The notes: generated by a model from the sequence alone, not told the origin. A DNA stretch of 64,000 bases from Cocos nucifera (GCA_006176705.1 QRFJ01000492.1:691001-755000), one strand, 5' to 3'. Counted from the stretch's first letter, positions 44,583-57,002 are shown. A program made the numbers and translations.

Positions 44583-45465
44583 TTCTCTCCCTTTTTTATG
44601 ATGACAAAATCTTTGAGTTCATAAATAACATTTGCTAATTCAAAAAATATTCTGTGTGAAGAAAGTAGCATTCCATATCTATAACCAATGCAAATTCAGA
44701 TTATATAGAAGTTCATCCATTTTGTAGTGATTTATTATTTTGATTTCAAGGATCCTCTTTCTTTCTATTCGTTGAAAGTATAATGTACCACCAATTTAGA
44801 AGTTTCAGAATTTTATGGTATGTGCCATTAATATCCACTAGTGTGCCATTGACATGCCATGGTTTCAAAATGTCAAAGTATATATTAATTATGAATTTTC
44901 AGAATGTGCCATATGTATCACATTTTTGGAATTTGAACAAATATGTTATTTGTTACAATTATTTCATTTTTTCTTATTTTTATTAGTATCCTCCCCCTTT
45001 CTTTATGCTTATATTTTTCTCCTTCATTTTTATGTGCTCCCCCTTTCCTTATGCTTATCTTTTTCTCCCCCTTTTGTCATCATCAAAGAGTGAATAGCAA
45101 AGTAAAAGAAAACATCCATACATATATATAAAAAAGTACATAGTTCATAGGAGTATCTACTACATATAAAAAGATATGCAAGTAGTACAAGTACTTTCAT
45201 ATAATGTAAACAAGATCCTAAGATAAAGTATCATTCACAACAAGACGATACGAACAACATATCATGTCTAAGTCCTAATACCATGACGAAATCCTAATAT
45301 ACCATATAGATATTGACTAAGACCTATATAAGTTAACCTAGGTCCTAGTAGATTAGTTAGATAGGATATCTAGTGTGGTGGAGGAATTGGCTCTAGTCAC
45401 TTTCTTGCTCCTAGTGCGAGTGGATGGTCTTCCAGCTCGAGAATATGTAGGAGGAGGCTGTGTGA
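44583..45465 (-). other. Element G 3' interior
   Basis: On the minus strand this precedes the LTR. It holds two GATGACAAAA...GGGGGAG-like purine blocks (44583-44610 and 45063-45090), a T-rich zone, and a short frame near 45460-45380 (PPPTYSRAGRPSTRTRSKK) of unknown role. SIRE-type elements have a long stretch, sometimes with an extra ORF, between pol and the 3' LTR. No pol remains: element D begins at 45466. Confidence 0.5.
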
Positions 45466-47578
45466 TGAAGGAAAAATCTATTTTTTGGGTCAGGTTCGTT
45501 CAGATCTGATTAGATCAGGAGGGATATTTCAAATTTTTTTCTTTAAGATCCTAATCAGATCTGAGACTCCTCAGATATGATCTTATTGATCTGATAATAA
45601 AAATAAAATAAAAATAAAAATTAAATCTAATTTAATTATACCTTTATTTTTGGGTAATCCAATTATTCTGCGATGATCCCAATGTTTGCCTGAGGTTCTG
45701 GATATAGCCATGCATGCTCCTGACCTCTACCAGTATCCACTCAGGTAGGATCTGAAGATCTTCTCCTTCTCAATCAATCCTCCAAAAATTATATATAGAT
45801 CTAATCTTGAAGGTCTTCGAAACTCCTTTTGAAGAACTATCATTGTCTCTTGCAGCAGTGCTGCCTTCTTCCTTTTCTGACACCTTTCACTTGCTTGGAT
45901 TGCACCTTATTCATGCCCAAAACCCCTTGGGCATGGAGAGGAGAGAGAGGACCAAAGGATGGCATGGAGAAAGAGGGAGAGAGGCTTTGTGGCATGGGCT
46001 AAAGGTGGAAGCATTAAAAATCTAGGCGTAGATAGGGTTTACATAGATCTTGCTATGCCATATAGTGCCACATCATCCCGACCAATCATGACCCTTGGAG
46101 CAATTAGATCTAAATCTGATCGATGGGATGACATCATTTGATCTAATCAGATGAGAGACCCTCAAAACCCTCCTAAGGTGGCACCAAGACTGGGTCAAAT
46201 AAGAGTTCTTGGTGCCATAGAGTTTAATTTCCTAAAGCAACCCCAGAGTCCCATTTGTATGGTACTCCTCCTTTATCCTCATGGGATGGGACTCCTCCTT
46301 TATCCTCATGGGTTGCAAACCTTCCTAGGCATGCACCCTCTACCTATCTGTATTTAGTAGGGGGACAAGGCTCCAATTACTCTCCTATAGGCGCATGATA
46401 CATGGGCAGATGTCCAAGTATCCAGGGTCAATATTTGACCAATGTCCAAAAATAGGAACTAGCAGGTGACCGAAAATGGTAGGTGTTGTCTTAAATTTAT
46501 CTCATAAATTAAGACAACCCTTTCTTGATCTGGATGAGCTTCTGTCAGACCAAGTAAAGGTTCCTGAGTGAGTCCAAATATTTGGCTCAGGCGAGACAAG
46601 CTTTAATGATTATTAAAGGAGAACATTAGGCTCAATCATGTGCTAGCATGATTTTCTTGAACCTAATTAAATCTTATTCAAATCAATTGAATTGGGTTAG
46701 TCTAATTGATGACATCCAGATCCAAACCTTTATTTATGTAATCCAGTTAGGTTTAGTTCCGTATGGCAATGGGATATGTCGCAATGGGATATGTCGTGAT
46801 CTCTATCATCGACATCATCGAAACACCTTTCGATGGATCATAACTTTTTTGATTCAGATAACTAGTATGATCAATCATCCAAATCATTTTAATTGCATCC
46901 AAAATTCACCAATGACACCTAGCAGCATATGGTGGCAACCCATCAGAACTAAAAGTGAACCTCTCGATGTAGTTACTTGGGTGATTAGGTTCCTCTATCT
47001 TGAGCCCTGACCGAATTAAGGTTAAGGTGATCTCATCAAATCCTAATATCCGTCATATGAATTAATCATTCAATTCAAGTCTATGTGAAAATCCTAATAG
47101 AAACTTTCTATTATTTCACTCTGCCATAGCCATGGGCTTATGGACTTCATTCTCATGATCATCATAGGGCTGCTCCTCATCGTCGTGCCAGTCATCGACG
47201 AGAGGGTAGACTTCCTCATGACTGCTCGAGGTGGTCATGCTCAATGCCCTCGTTCTCTAATAAGTACCTATACTCTCACTCCGATGTCTCTATATCCTAG
47301 ACTCAAGACTCATCTACCCTAAAGAAGCGATCATACACCAACCTTCTAGATCAATCATCATCCTCATGATGATCCTACGATCGGGAGCATTTTATGTGTT
47401 AATAATAAAAATTCATGTCTTAAATTTTCAACTCTTGAACATATGAACTATCATTACCATTAACTCAAGGGATGTATCACAGATACTTTCAAATACACAC
47501 TGTGATATAAAATAATCCATTTTATTAGCTATATTACAAGTGTCAGCCAATCTGCTTTTAGGGCACATATATCTCACA
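45466..47578 (-). repeat. 3' LTR of element D, 2113 bp
   Basis: The minus strand reads TGTGAGATATATGTGCCC...TCCTTCA. It is shorter than LTR A because about 190 bases are missing near 47178 (GCTCCTCATC joins directly to GTCGTGCCAGTCATCGACG). About 60 bases are also missing near 47530, where other copies have TTATAGTCAAAATTATAATT. Confidence 0.9.
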
Positions 47579-47589
47579 AACTCCCACTT
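47579..47589 (-). other. Polypurine tract of element D
   Basis: AAGTGGGAGTT on the minus strand, immediately before the LTR start. Confidence 0.85.
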
Positions 47590-47599
47590 GACTTAAAGT

Positions 47600-48831
47600 C
47601 AATTGGCTATAAATCTAAGTCCCATTTTCTCAAGGTGGGCTTCGATCTTCTGTTGGCCTAATGGCTTTGTAAGTGGATCTGCTGCATTGTCTATGGAGTC
47701 GATTCTCTTGACCTCGATGTAATCTTTCTCGAGGTAATCACAGATGAGGTGGTATCGCCGCTCGATGTGTTAGGATTTTTGGTAAGATCTCGACTCCTCA
47801 GCAAGGGCTATGGCACCATTATTATTGCAGTACAGAGGAATGGCATCCGATGGCATCACTCTAATCTCTATAGTAAACTTCTTACACCAGAATGCCTTCT
47901 TTGTAGCTTCTGATGTAGCGATGTACTCTACTTCTATGGTGGAATCTGCTATCACTGTCTGCTTGGAACTCTTCCAACTAATAGCATCACCATTACACAT
48001 AAATAGACTTTCAGATGTCGACACTCGATCATCTATATTGAACATAAAATTCGAGTCTGTATACTCCTGAACTTGGAGTTCTCCATTACCAAAAATCAAC
48101 AACATATCCTTAGTTCTTCTCAAGTACTTAACGATACATTTCATAGAAGTCCAGTATTCTTCATCTGGATTCGACTGATATCTGCTTGTGACACTCATAG
48201 CATGGGCTATATCAGGTCGTGTACATAACATGGCATATATGAGGCTCCCTATTGCTGAAGCATAAGGGATTTTGCTCATGCGTTCAATTTCCTTAGATGT
48301 ATTGGGACATATTTTCTTGGAGAGATGAATGCCATGTCTGAAGGGTACCAATCCCCTCTTGGAGTTTTCCATGCTAAACCTCTTTAGCCCTTCCTCTATG
48401 TACAACTTCTGTGAAAGACCTAGCATCCTATTCCGTCTATCTCTATAGACCTTAATTCCTAGAATGAAGGATGCTTCTCCTAGGTCTTTCATGGAGCATT
48501 CTTTAGATAACCACATTTTAACTATGGTCAATACGGGAATATCATTTTCAATAAGGAAGATATCATCCACGTATAGTACGAAAAAGATAATAGCACTCCC
48601 ACTGATCTTTTTGGAAATATATGGTTCCTCCTCGTTCTTGATGAAATCAAATAATTTGATCACATCATTAAAATAAGTATTCCAGCTCTGAGATGCTTGC
48701 TTAAGTCCATATATGGACCTTTGCAGCTTGCATACTTTATGATCAACATCACTGGATGTGAAATCTAGCGGTTGTTCCATATAGATATCTTCCTCAAGAT
48801 ATCCATTTAAGAATGCCATTTTCATGTCCAT
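47600..48831 (-). pseudogene. Element D reverse transcriptase and RNase H
   Basis: A 353-codon open frame (47770-48831) runs without a stop from the first catalytic region MDMKMAFLNGYLEEDIYMEQ through SIYGLKQASQSWN, the box YVDDIFLIENDIPVL and ILGIKVYRDRRNRMLGLSQ. It continues into RNase H: MYAMLCTRPDIAHAMSVTSR, YTDSNFMFNIDDR, EVEYIATSEATKKAFWC and NNNGAIALAEESRSYQKS. The polymerase Asp pair and the RNase H acidic positions are kept. RNase H continues after a stop to about 47600 (LTKPLGQQKIEAHLEKMG-like). It is the most intact enzyme segment here, yet lacks its N-terminal partners. Confidence 0.92.
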
Positions 48832-48834
48832 TTA

Positions 48835-49720
48835 TCATATTTTATAATTAAAATAGACTGCAACAGCAAGCAATATGCAGATGGATTTTAACATGGCTAT
48901 TGGTGAAAAGGTATCCTGATAGTCAATGCCTTCGCACTGACTATACCCTTTTGCCACTAATCTAGCTTTGAATGTCTCCACGTTCCCATCTACACCAACT
49001 CTCTTGTAGATCCATTTACACCCAATAGGTATTATACCTTTAGGTGGATCTACTAAGGTCCAGACTTGGTTTGAGTGCATCAAGTCAATTTCTGACTTCA
49101 TTGCGTCTAACCATTTCTCGGAGTCGATATCCGATATCGCCTCATCATAGGTTTTGGAATTATCGCCATGAACCTCATTATCTATGAGAAACATTTTCTC
49201 TACTTTCTCTGAAATAGTACCTAAGTACCTCTCAGGGGGACGAAAAATTCTTTCCGATCTATGAGGTGGAGGAGGTAGTGATTGTATTGGCTCAACCTGA
49301 TTTCGATCCATAGGGTCCTTAGCTTGTTTCTCTTTGGAGACTTTGTCCTCAAGCTTGATCTGCTTTCCAATGCCACCATCTTGATTAAACTATTTTTCAA
49401 GAAAGATAGCATGCCGACTCACAATCATATTATGGTCTTATGGAATGTAGAAATAATATCCTAATGACTCTTTAGGATATCCTATGAATCGACCTCTAAA
49501 GAATCTATAGTCTAACTTGTCTGCTTGTTGTCTTTTGACATGAGCCAGACAACCCCAAATTCTGAGATGACTCAGACTTGGTTTCTTACTATGCCATATC
49601 TCATACGGTGTGGTAGGAACAGTTTTAGAGAAAATCCTATTTAACAAATATATTGCAGTTAACAAACTATGTTCCCAAAGAAAATTAGGGATGTCTGTGA
49701 AGCTCATCATGGATCGGACC
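48835..49720 (-). pseudogene. Element D integrase C-terminus, linker and RT start
   Basis: Frame 48835-49311 reads SERIFRPPERYLGTISEKVE, ETYDEAISDIDSEKW-like acidic linker, WTLVDPPKGIIPIGCKWIYK, and KARLVAKGYSQCEGIDYQDT. A stop at 48832 separates it from the next RT block. Frame 49438-49722 gives the end of integrase: SFTDIPNFLWEHSLLTAIYL, SHLRIWGCLAHVKRQQADKL and GRFIGYPKESLGYYFYIP. Confidence 0.85.
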
Positions 49721-50206
49721 ATATCTAATAGGATCCGATTCCTCCATTCTAAAATTCTATTGAGTTAAAGTATTTCAGGTGGAGTCCATTGAGAGACTAT
49801 GCTATATTGCTTGAGATAGTCCAGGAATTTTCGACTAAGGTATTCACCTCCTCAATCTGATTGAAGAATCTTAATGGATTTTTTAGTTTACTTTTTTACT
49901 TCATGTCTTAATTCCTTAAACTTTTCAAAGGCTTCAAACTTGTGTCCCATAAGATACACATATCCATACCGAGATAAATCATTGGGCTATGAAGTAGACA
50001 AAGTTGTCTCTAGCCGGCACACTAAATGGACTGCACACATCAATATGTACTAGGGCAAGTAGATCCATCCCCAAGTCCTACAAAAGGGAGCTTGGCCATT
50101 TTGCCATGAAGACATGATTCACAAATTAGACATGACTCAAAAATCAACGAACTCAATAGCTTGGTTTTCTTCAATTTGTTAACCCTATCTTCTGCTATAT
50201 AACCAA
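49721..50206 (-). pseudogene. Element D integrase core, degraded
   Basis: Pieces of the DDE core can be followed with several frame changes: HGKMAKLPF at about 50105, LARIDRYGYVYLMGHK-like near 49960, and NGLHLKYFN near 49780. The sequence around 50040 has lost bases, shortening the first-Asp region. It ends where LTR C begins, within the pre-integrase segment. Confidence 0.75.
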
Positions 50207-52096
50207 TGAAGGAGAAGTCCTAATTTCCCGGGTCAGGTTCGTTCAGATTTAATCGGATCAAGAGAGATATTTCAAAAATTTCTCTCATGTATCTAGATCA
50301 AATCTGAGATGTTTCAGATTTAATTTTATAAACCTAATAAATAAAAATAAAAATAAATTAAATCTAATTTAATTTATATCTTGATGTTGGGTAATCAAAT
50401 TATCCTTTAATGATCCTACTGATTGCTTAAGCTTCTGGATCTAGCCACGCAAGTGCCTGATCTCTATCGATATCCACTCGGACTGAATTTGGAGATCTTC
50501 TCCTTCTTTATCACCTCTCTAAATATCAAATCTAGATCTGATTTGGAGAATCTTCAAAACTTCTTTCGAAGATCTACAGTCGTCTCTGTAGCAATGCTGC
50601 CTTCTTCCTTTCTCGTCAGCTTTCTCTTGCCTGGATCGCATCAAACTAGAGCCCAGATTCCCTTGGACATGGAGAGGAGAGAGAGGTCTAGAAGATGGCA
50701 TGGAGGAGGGAGAGGGACAGCCTTGGGGCATGGGCTAAGAGAGAACTCTATAAAAGTTGGGCGTAGATAGGGTTTATATAGATCCCTGCTGCACCATGCA
50801 GTGCCACATTATCCTGACCAATCATGTTGCTTCATGCAATCAGATCTAAATCTGATTGATGGGATAACATCACCTGATCTAATCATATGAGAGCCCCCTT
50901 AATTCATCCTTAGATGGCTCCTAAGACTGGTCAAAGTCTAAAGGTTGGTGCCTCCTAAGTAGAATCCTGAAGCAACCTGGAGTCCCATCTGTATGGGCGC
51001 ATGCCTCCCTAGGCGTGCACCCCCTCCTTTCCAATTTCTAGCAAGGGGACAAGCATCTATCTGCTCTCCTACAAGTGCATGACACATGGGCAGATGTCCA
51101 AGGGTCAAAGGTCAACGTTTGACCAATGTCAAAGACAAGAATTAGTAGGTGACGAAAAATGGCAGGTGTTGTCTTAAATTTATCTCATAAATTAAAACAA
51201 CCCTTTTTTGATCTAGACAAGCTCCAGTCAGACCAAGTAAAGGTACCTATGTGAGCACAAACACATTTGGCTCAGTCGAGATAACTTTTAATTATAGTAG
51301 AAAGAGAACGTTAGGCTCAATCGTGTGCTAGCATGATTTTCTTGAACCTAATTGAATCTTATTCAAATCAATTGAACTGGATTAGTTTAATTGATGATAT
51401 CTAGATCCAAACCCTTATTTGTGTGACCCAATTAGGTTCAATTTTGTATGGTAATAGGATATGTTGTGATCTCTATCATCAACATCATCGAAACTCCTTT
51501 CGATGGATCAGAACTCTTCTGATTCAGACAACTAGAATGATCGATCATCTAAATCATTCTAATTGCTCCCAAAATCCACCAATGACACCTAGCAGTATAT
51601 GGTGGCAACCCATCAAAACTGAAAATAAAACTCTTGGTGCAGCTATTTGTGTAATTAAGTTCTTCTATCTTGAGCTCTGATAAGATTAGGGTTAAGGTGA
51701 ACTCGTCAAACCCTAATTTCTATCATATGATTTAATTATTCGATTCAAGTCCGATGTGAAAATCTTAATAGAAACTCTTTCTATTATTTCACTTTGCCAT
51801 GGGCTTATGAACTTGATTCTCATGATCCTCATAAGGCTGCTCCTCATCCACCGAGGTAGATAGATTCCTTCCTGGAGCAATCCAATTCCTATAATGAACA
51901 TGCTATAGCCAACATACACCTCAGGATTCCGAATGGCTAAGAGACCGAGTCATGGTATAGTCAAACTATAACACCCTCAAGGTAAACTATCAATGCACCT
52001 CGGGTCAAAGAACCAGATATATCACTGCAGCTTCGAGTCAGTCATCGACGAGAAGGTAGACTTCCTTATGATTGCTCGAGGTGGTCACGCTCAGTG
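50207..52096 (-). repeat. LTR of element C (family 2), 3' portion
   Basis: The left edge is TGAAGGAGAAG (minus strand ...CTTCTCCTTCA), inserted in the integrase region of D; flank ACCAA. It aligns with LTR A up to GGTCACGCTCAGTG at 52096, where it breaks off and plus-strand pol begins. The remaining LTR start is found in the opposite orientation at 53117-53502. TATATAAA-like sequence lies at 50774-50781 (minus). Confidence 0.9.
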
Positions 52097-53102
52097 GGAG
52101 CGATGTTGTCTTCCTCGTATTGTACGTGGATGATATCCTTCTTATTGGGAATGATATTTTCATGTTGACCATAGTTAAAATATGGTTATCTAAAGAATTC
52201 TCCATGAAAGATCTATAAGATGCATCCTTCATTTTAGGAATTAAGGTCTATAGAGATAGACCAAATAGGATGCTAGGTCTTTTACAGAAAATGTACATAG
52301 AGAAAGTGCTAAAAAGGTTTAGCATGGAAAACCTTAAGAGGGGTTTGGTATCCTTCAGATATGGCATTCATCTCTCCAAGAGATGTGCCCTTGCACACCT
52401 AAGGAGATAGAACGCATGAGCAAGATCCCTTATGCTTCAGCAATAGGGAGCCTCATGTATGCCATGTTATGTACACGACCCGATATAGCCCATGCTATGA
52501 GTGTCACGAGCAGATATCAGTCGAATCTAGGTGAAGAACACTGGACTTCTGTGAAATGTATCCTTAAGTACTTAAGAAGAACTAAGGATATGTTGTTGGT
52601 CTTTGGTAATGGAGAACTCCAAGTCCAAGGATATATAGACTCGAATTTGATGTCCGATGTAGATGATCGAAAGTCGACATCTGGGAGTCTGTTTGTGTGT
52701 AATGATGGTGCTGTCAGTTGGAAGAGTTCCAAGCAAACTATGATAGCGGATTCCACTATGGAAGCAGAATACATTGCTGCATCAGAAGCTACGAAGGAGG
52801 CATTCTGGTACAAAAAGTTTGCCATAGAAATCGAAGTGATACCATCAGATGCCATTCCTCTATAATACGACAATAATGGCACCCTAGCTTTAGCTAAAGA
52901 GCCAAGGTCTCATCAGAAATCTAGGTACATCGAGCGGTGATACCACCTCATCCATGATTATCTCGAAAAGGGTTACGTCGAGGTCAAGAAAGTTAACTCT
53001 GCAGACAATGCGGTGGACCCGCTTACAAAGCCGTTGGGCCAGCAGAAGATCAAGGCCCACCTTGAGAAGATGGAACTTAGATTTATAGCTAATTGGCTTT
53101 AG
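52097..53102 (+). pseudogene. Element C pol, RT box to RNase H, inverted segment
   Basis: It begins abruptly at the polymerase box (SDVVFLVLYVDDILLIGND) without the earlier RT, then ILGIKVYRDRPNRMLGL and MENLKRGLVSFRYG. After a frameshift near 52390 the 160-codon frame 52383-52865 continues: CTPKEIERMSKIPYASAIGS, MYAMLCTRPDIAHAMSVTSR, YIDSNLMSDVDDRKSTSGSL and MEAEYIAASEATKEAFWYKK. The frame ends at the stop 53100-53102 after NWL. This copy keeps the Trp codons that are stops in A and D. Its orientation is opposite to all other family 2 copies here. Confidence 0.92.
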
Positions 53103-53105
53103 GTC

Positions 53106-53116
53106 AAGTGGGAGTT
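53106..53116 (+). other. Polypurine tract of element C
   Basis: AAGTGGGAGTT directly before TGTTAGATATGTGTGCCC at 53117, here on the plus strand. Confidence 0.85.
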
Positions 53117-53502
53117 TGTTAGATATGTGTGCCCTAGAAGCTAGAATTAGCTGACACTTATAATATACTTTTAGGGGCAAAATTATAATTTTGACTATAA
53201 ATAATAAAATAGATTATTTTCTATCATAAATGTATATTTAGTATCTGTGATACATCCCTTGAATTAATGATAATGATAATTCATATTTTCAAGAGTTGAA
53301 AATTTAAGACATGAATTTTCGTTATTAACTCATAAAATGCTTCCGACCATAGGATCATCATAAGGATGGTGATTGATTCAGAAGGTTGATGTATAATCAC
53401 TTCTTTATAGTAGATGACTCCTGAGTCTATGGTGTAACGACATCGGAGCGAGAGTATAGATACTCGTTAGAGAATGAGGGCATTGAGCATGACCACCTCG
53501 AG
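53117..53502 (+). repeat. LTR of element C, first 386 bases, inverted
   Basis: Plus-strand TGTTAGATATGTGTGCCC up to GACCACCTCGAGCAG at 53502, where family 1 RNase H sequence starts. The last ~24 bases overlap, in LTR coordinates, the end of the other LTR piece at 52096. Together the two pieces therefore make one whole LTR. Confidence 0.9.
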
Positions 53503-53877
53503 CAGCATACTGTAGCCGATTCTATGTGCTAGGTGGATTATGTCATAGCATCTGACGCTATGAAGAAAGCTGTGTGACTGCAAAACTTCATCAAAGAGTT
53601 GGGAGTAGTACCCTCTTTAGATGGTCTGGTTCTACTTTACTATGATAGCACTGAAGCCATAGCTCAAGCGAAGAGGCCAAAGGCATATCAACGCACCAAG
53701 CATATTCTACATCGCTACCATCTTGTACGAGAGATCATGGAGCGAGGTGATGTCAACCTTTAAAAGATCAATAAAAAGGAGAACATGGCCAACCCATTTA
53801 CTAAAGTCCTCAGAATCAAAGAGTTTGATAATCATAAATGGAAGATGGGTATATGATATTATTCTGAATGGCTTTAG
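53503..53877 (+). pseudogene. Family 1 Copia RNase H remnant (L)
   Basis: It starts mid-domain at HTVADSMC and continues DYVIASDAMKKAV, ELGVVPSLDGLVLLYYDSTE and AIAQAKRPKAYQRTKHILHR. The usual ANPFTKVLRIKEFDNHKWKM and the stop at 53875-53877 follow. Three stops lie at former Trp/Lys positions. The rest of this element's pol is missing to the left, at the junction with element C. Confidence 0.85.
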
Positions 53878-53890
53878 TCTAAGTAGGAGT

Positions 53891-56230
53891 TGTTGGGAAT
53901 CGTATCCTAAAGCCAATCATCTAGGTTGTAAATGGTTAAGCTAATTATAAAAATTACTTAAATTTTTAATGAATAAAATAATTATTCTAGCTTTTCATTA
54001 CTTTTGTGCATCTTCCTATAATGAACTATTCTACGATAAAGTCCTTAGGACTATTTAGACTCAACAATGGAGGATTTATCATTTAGTCCTTAAACTTGTT
54101 CATGACCAAATGATGCGTTGTTATCTAGGATGACAATGTATCAAGTGTAGGATGTTGTGTGCCATATGTATTGGTGATCCTCTTAACCAAGGAGTATAAT
54201 ATACTGTTATGACATGCAAGTAAAGTGTAGGGGTATATTTTATTGAATGTGACCCACTTGTGAAGCTCTCTACAGTCAAGAGTTGCTCGTGAAGGATATG
54301 GGTATAAGTATCCCTTAGATCTAAGATCACCATGGTGACTTGTAAGCAACTCACTGTACTTAGGTATCGGACTATCTGAATTTCTAATTCAATAATGAAA
54401 TACTACTAGGTACAGTCAAGTACTTATGAAGTCGGTATGTGAGTCAAGATGGGATTGACCCCTCCAAGTATTGGAGCAGATGTATCACTGCATTTTAATT
54501 TAGCAAAACCTCAATCAGGATAGTCCATTAGATGGACACTAAATTTTAAAGTACAATATGGATGATTTTTAGGGTTGGCAGTAAATCCTAGATCATCTTT
54601 TGAGCATTGAGATCAAGAGGATGAATTATATGGTAACCATTTACCATAAGTTCATCGATGTTGCATTATGACTATTCAATCTATCCGGATGTTGGGTACC
54701 ATTGCTAGATGGTCACATCGATTGATATAAAAAATTAGTTTCTATGCTATCGGCTTAGGATTCAAACCTATGGGATCACATATAATAGGAGTTCCAATCT
54801 GATTTGATGGCCGATCTAGAGTTTCAATGATCCAGGACTCTATGGTCAAGAGTTTCATTGGACTAGAACTCTATGAATAAGAGTCCCACTTGATTAGGAC
54901 TCTAAGTCCTATTTGTCTAGGACTCTTAGATCAAGAGTCCCACTGGTCTGAGACTTTATGATTGTGAGTTTCATTTGTTTGGGACACTGGGTTCAAGAGT
55001 CCCACTGGTTTGGGACTATTCAGGAGTTTCATGTTGATGGAACTCTATTATCCAAACTCCCATTTGATTGACACTCTATGTTTATTAGAGAATTAATTAG
55101 TAATTTGATTGAGTGATGAAGATTCGATCAAATCTGATCGAATTGAATTTGATTGGGTTTGACCCAATTAGGTCATAAGTTCACCTAATCGCTAAGAGAG
55201 ATTCAATCCATATTTGATTAGGACTTGGACTTAATTAATTTCTAATTTAATTATGATTTTATTGGCTTGGGCTAAGCCTAATTTAGTTGGATTTGACCTA
55301 GTCTAATTGGATCTAGAAAAGTTGGTTTAGATGAAACCAATTTTAAAAAGTCAAATGAGTTTGAATTTCAAATGCTAGTTCTCCCTGCGCCACCCTATTT
55401 TGACCCACACCATTCTTCACATGAATTGTGAATTCATGTGAGAGTTTCCCATGCCAAAAAGGTATCTGCACCCCCTATTCTATCTACCTTTGATCTAGTC
55501 CAATGCTTGGACTGGTTGAAAGTTAGTTGAATTTTGAATTCAACTTAGATGGTTTGAGTTTTGAACTTATCTCTCCCCTTCTTATCCATTCCAACATTGC
55601 CATGATTTTATCGTACATTTTTTTGGGTGATTAAGGGTGAGCGAAAGGAGAGTCCTTCTGCTCATCACCCTCTTGGATGAGGCATTGGAAAACGATAAGA
55701 CCCCATTTGAATTCAAACATTTGTTGGAGATTGAAACAAATACAACCTCCTAACTCTTATCCAAAACCCACGTGTATTTCCCACTATGTTGCACATTTTA
55801 AAAAGGCTTTCTTGTGTGGGTGTGCATGGGACTACGTGAGGGATCTAAGAGGGTGCATGAGGGGTTTTTGTAGAGAGAAAAAATTAGAGAGGAGCACTAT
55901 CTCTTGTGCATGGAAAAGTCCAATGGTTCCCTGCACCAACCTTTTGTCTCACACCTCTTCTTTTAATTTTTTCCTTTTGTCGTCTGTTGGTGCGGAAATC
56001 TATGAGGATGCCGAAGGCAGCTGGAGTTGGGAAGGCAAGGCTGTCGATGGGACTTGCAAAATAAAGTCCAAACTGGAGGTGGTTGGCTTCGACAGGATCC
56101 TCCAATGCTCAAGTCAGTTCTCGGACCAATTGGAATGGAGTGCTTAGGAAATAGAGAAGCAGAGTAACAGAGAGAGAAGAGAGCTTAGAGAAAAATATAT
56201 CTAGAGGATCCATTTTAGAGATGGAGCATG
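53891..56230 (+). repeat. 3' LTR of remnant L (family 1-like)
   Basis: It starts TGTTGGGAATCGTATCC after the purine tract AAGTAGGAGT. The first 1.7 kb follow the layout of LTR E (CTTAGGACTATTTAGACTC, the GGTATAAGTATCCCTTAGA block at 54300, the CCTAATTTAGTTGG region near 55290) but are clearly more diverged. An inserted stretch of repeated GAGTCCCACTKGTYTGGGAC units lies at 54830-55080. The right edge could not be found; 56230 is an estimate. A 156-codon frame at 55677-56147 falls inside the LTR and has no recognisable domain. Confidence 0.65.
54830..55080. repeat. Short repeats within LTR L
   Basis: About eight imperfect copies of a 25-30-base unit such as AAGAGTCCCACTGGTTTGGG, absent from LTR E. 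Confidence 0.7.
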
Positions 56231-56640
56231 TAACAAACTGATAATGACATCCGTAACCATCTGGTAGTGGGCCGCTCAAGTACATGGTATTTGTTATGGA
56301 GGATGAGTTATCGTTTGTCATGACTTGCAGGCGGTTGAGATCTATTTATTGAAGTTCGGGTGTAGGTTGGAGACTTCAGCATATGTAGTGGACTTATAAC
56401 CAATCAAGGTCCGTTGGGGCAATGCTTAGTGGCTTTAAGAAGTTTGGAAGCCTAAGGAGGGTCGCGTGCCAGCAGATGCCTCCTAGATTAAGATCTGAAG
56501 CACTATGCTAAATCCTTCATAGAACAGTCATTATGAATCAGTGGCCTGACGAGATCCTTATGGATGGCTCCAACTGGCAGGCATAACATGGACTAAGTAG
56601 GTCCACGACTGGCTAGGAGAAGTTCGTCCTGAAAGATATT
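56231..56640. other. Unclassified stretch
   Basis: No repeat match within the window, no significant frame and no regulatory signal that I can name. It leads into the minisatellite. Confidence 0.5.
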
Positions 56641-57002
56641 CAAATGGAAGGAAGCATGATGATAAGGAGTGCATCCGAAGGAAGTTCTATTGGAAAGAGT
56701 TTGATCGGAAGGAGAGCTGCTAGGAGGAGCGCGATCGAAAGAAGTTTGACTAGAACGAGCGCTGCTGGGAGGAGCGTGGTTGGAAGGAGCACTGGTGGGA
56801 GGAGTGGGACTGGAAGGAGTTCGTTCGAAAGAAGTTCGTCCGAAAGGAGCGCTGCTAGAGGGAGCATGACTAGAAGGAGTTCATCCATAAGGAGTACTAC
56901 TGGGAGAAGCGTAGCTGGAAGGAGTGCTACTAGGAGGAGCATAACTACAAGGAATTCGTTTGGAAGGAGTGCTGCTGGGAGGAGCGTAGCTGGAAGGAGC
57001 AC
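56641..57002. repeat. 15-base minisatellite, about 24 units
   Basis: Diverged tandem units of the type GGAAGGAGCGCTGCT / GGGAGGAGCGTAGCT. Because the unit is a multiple of three, frames stay open on both strands. The plus strand encodes a Gly-Arg-Ser-x-x pentapeptide series (GRSVAGRSTVG) and the minus strand a Leu-Leu-Pro-Ala-x series. The array is cut on its right by a family 1 LTR. Confidence 0.88.

Larger units (their letters stand above)
45466..50206 (-). mobile_element. Copia element D (family 2), 3' half
   Basis: 3' LTR 45466-47578 (minus), PPT, RNase H, RT and the C-terminal half of integrase. It is then interrupted at 50206 by the LTR of element C. The 5' LTR, gag and protease are absent from the window, and no sequence right of element C resumes it. 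The left flank is TGTGA. Its RT/RNase H is the least damaged in the window. Confidence 0.9.

Noticed and set aside
45807..46025. Short plus-strand frames in the LTRs at 45807, 50423 and 62093
   Set aside because: They are equivalent LTR positions read antisense to the element. They share no conserved frame.
55677..56147. 156-codon plus-strand frame
   Set aside because: It lies inside a family 1-like LTR, has no recognisable domain and no counterpart in LTR E.
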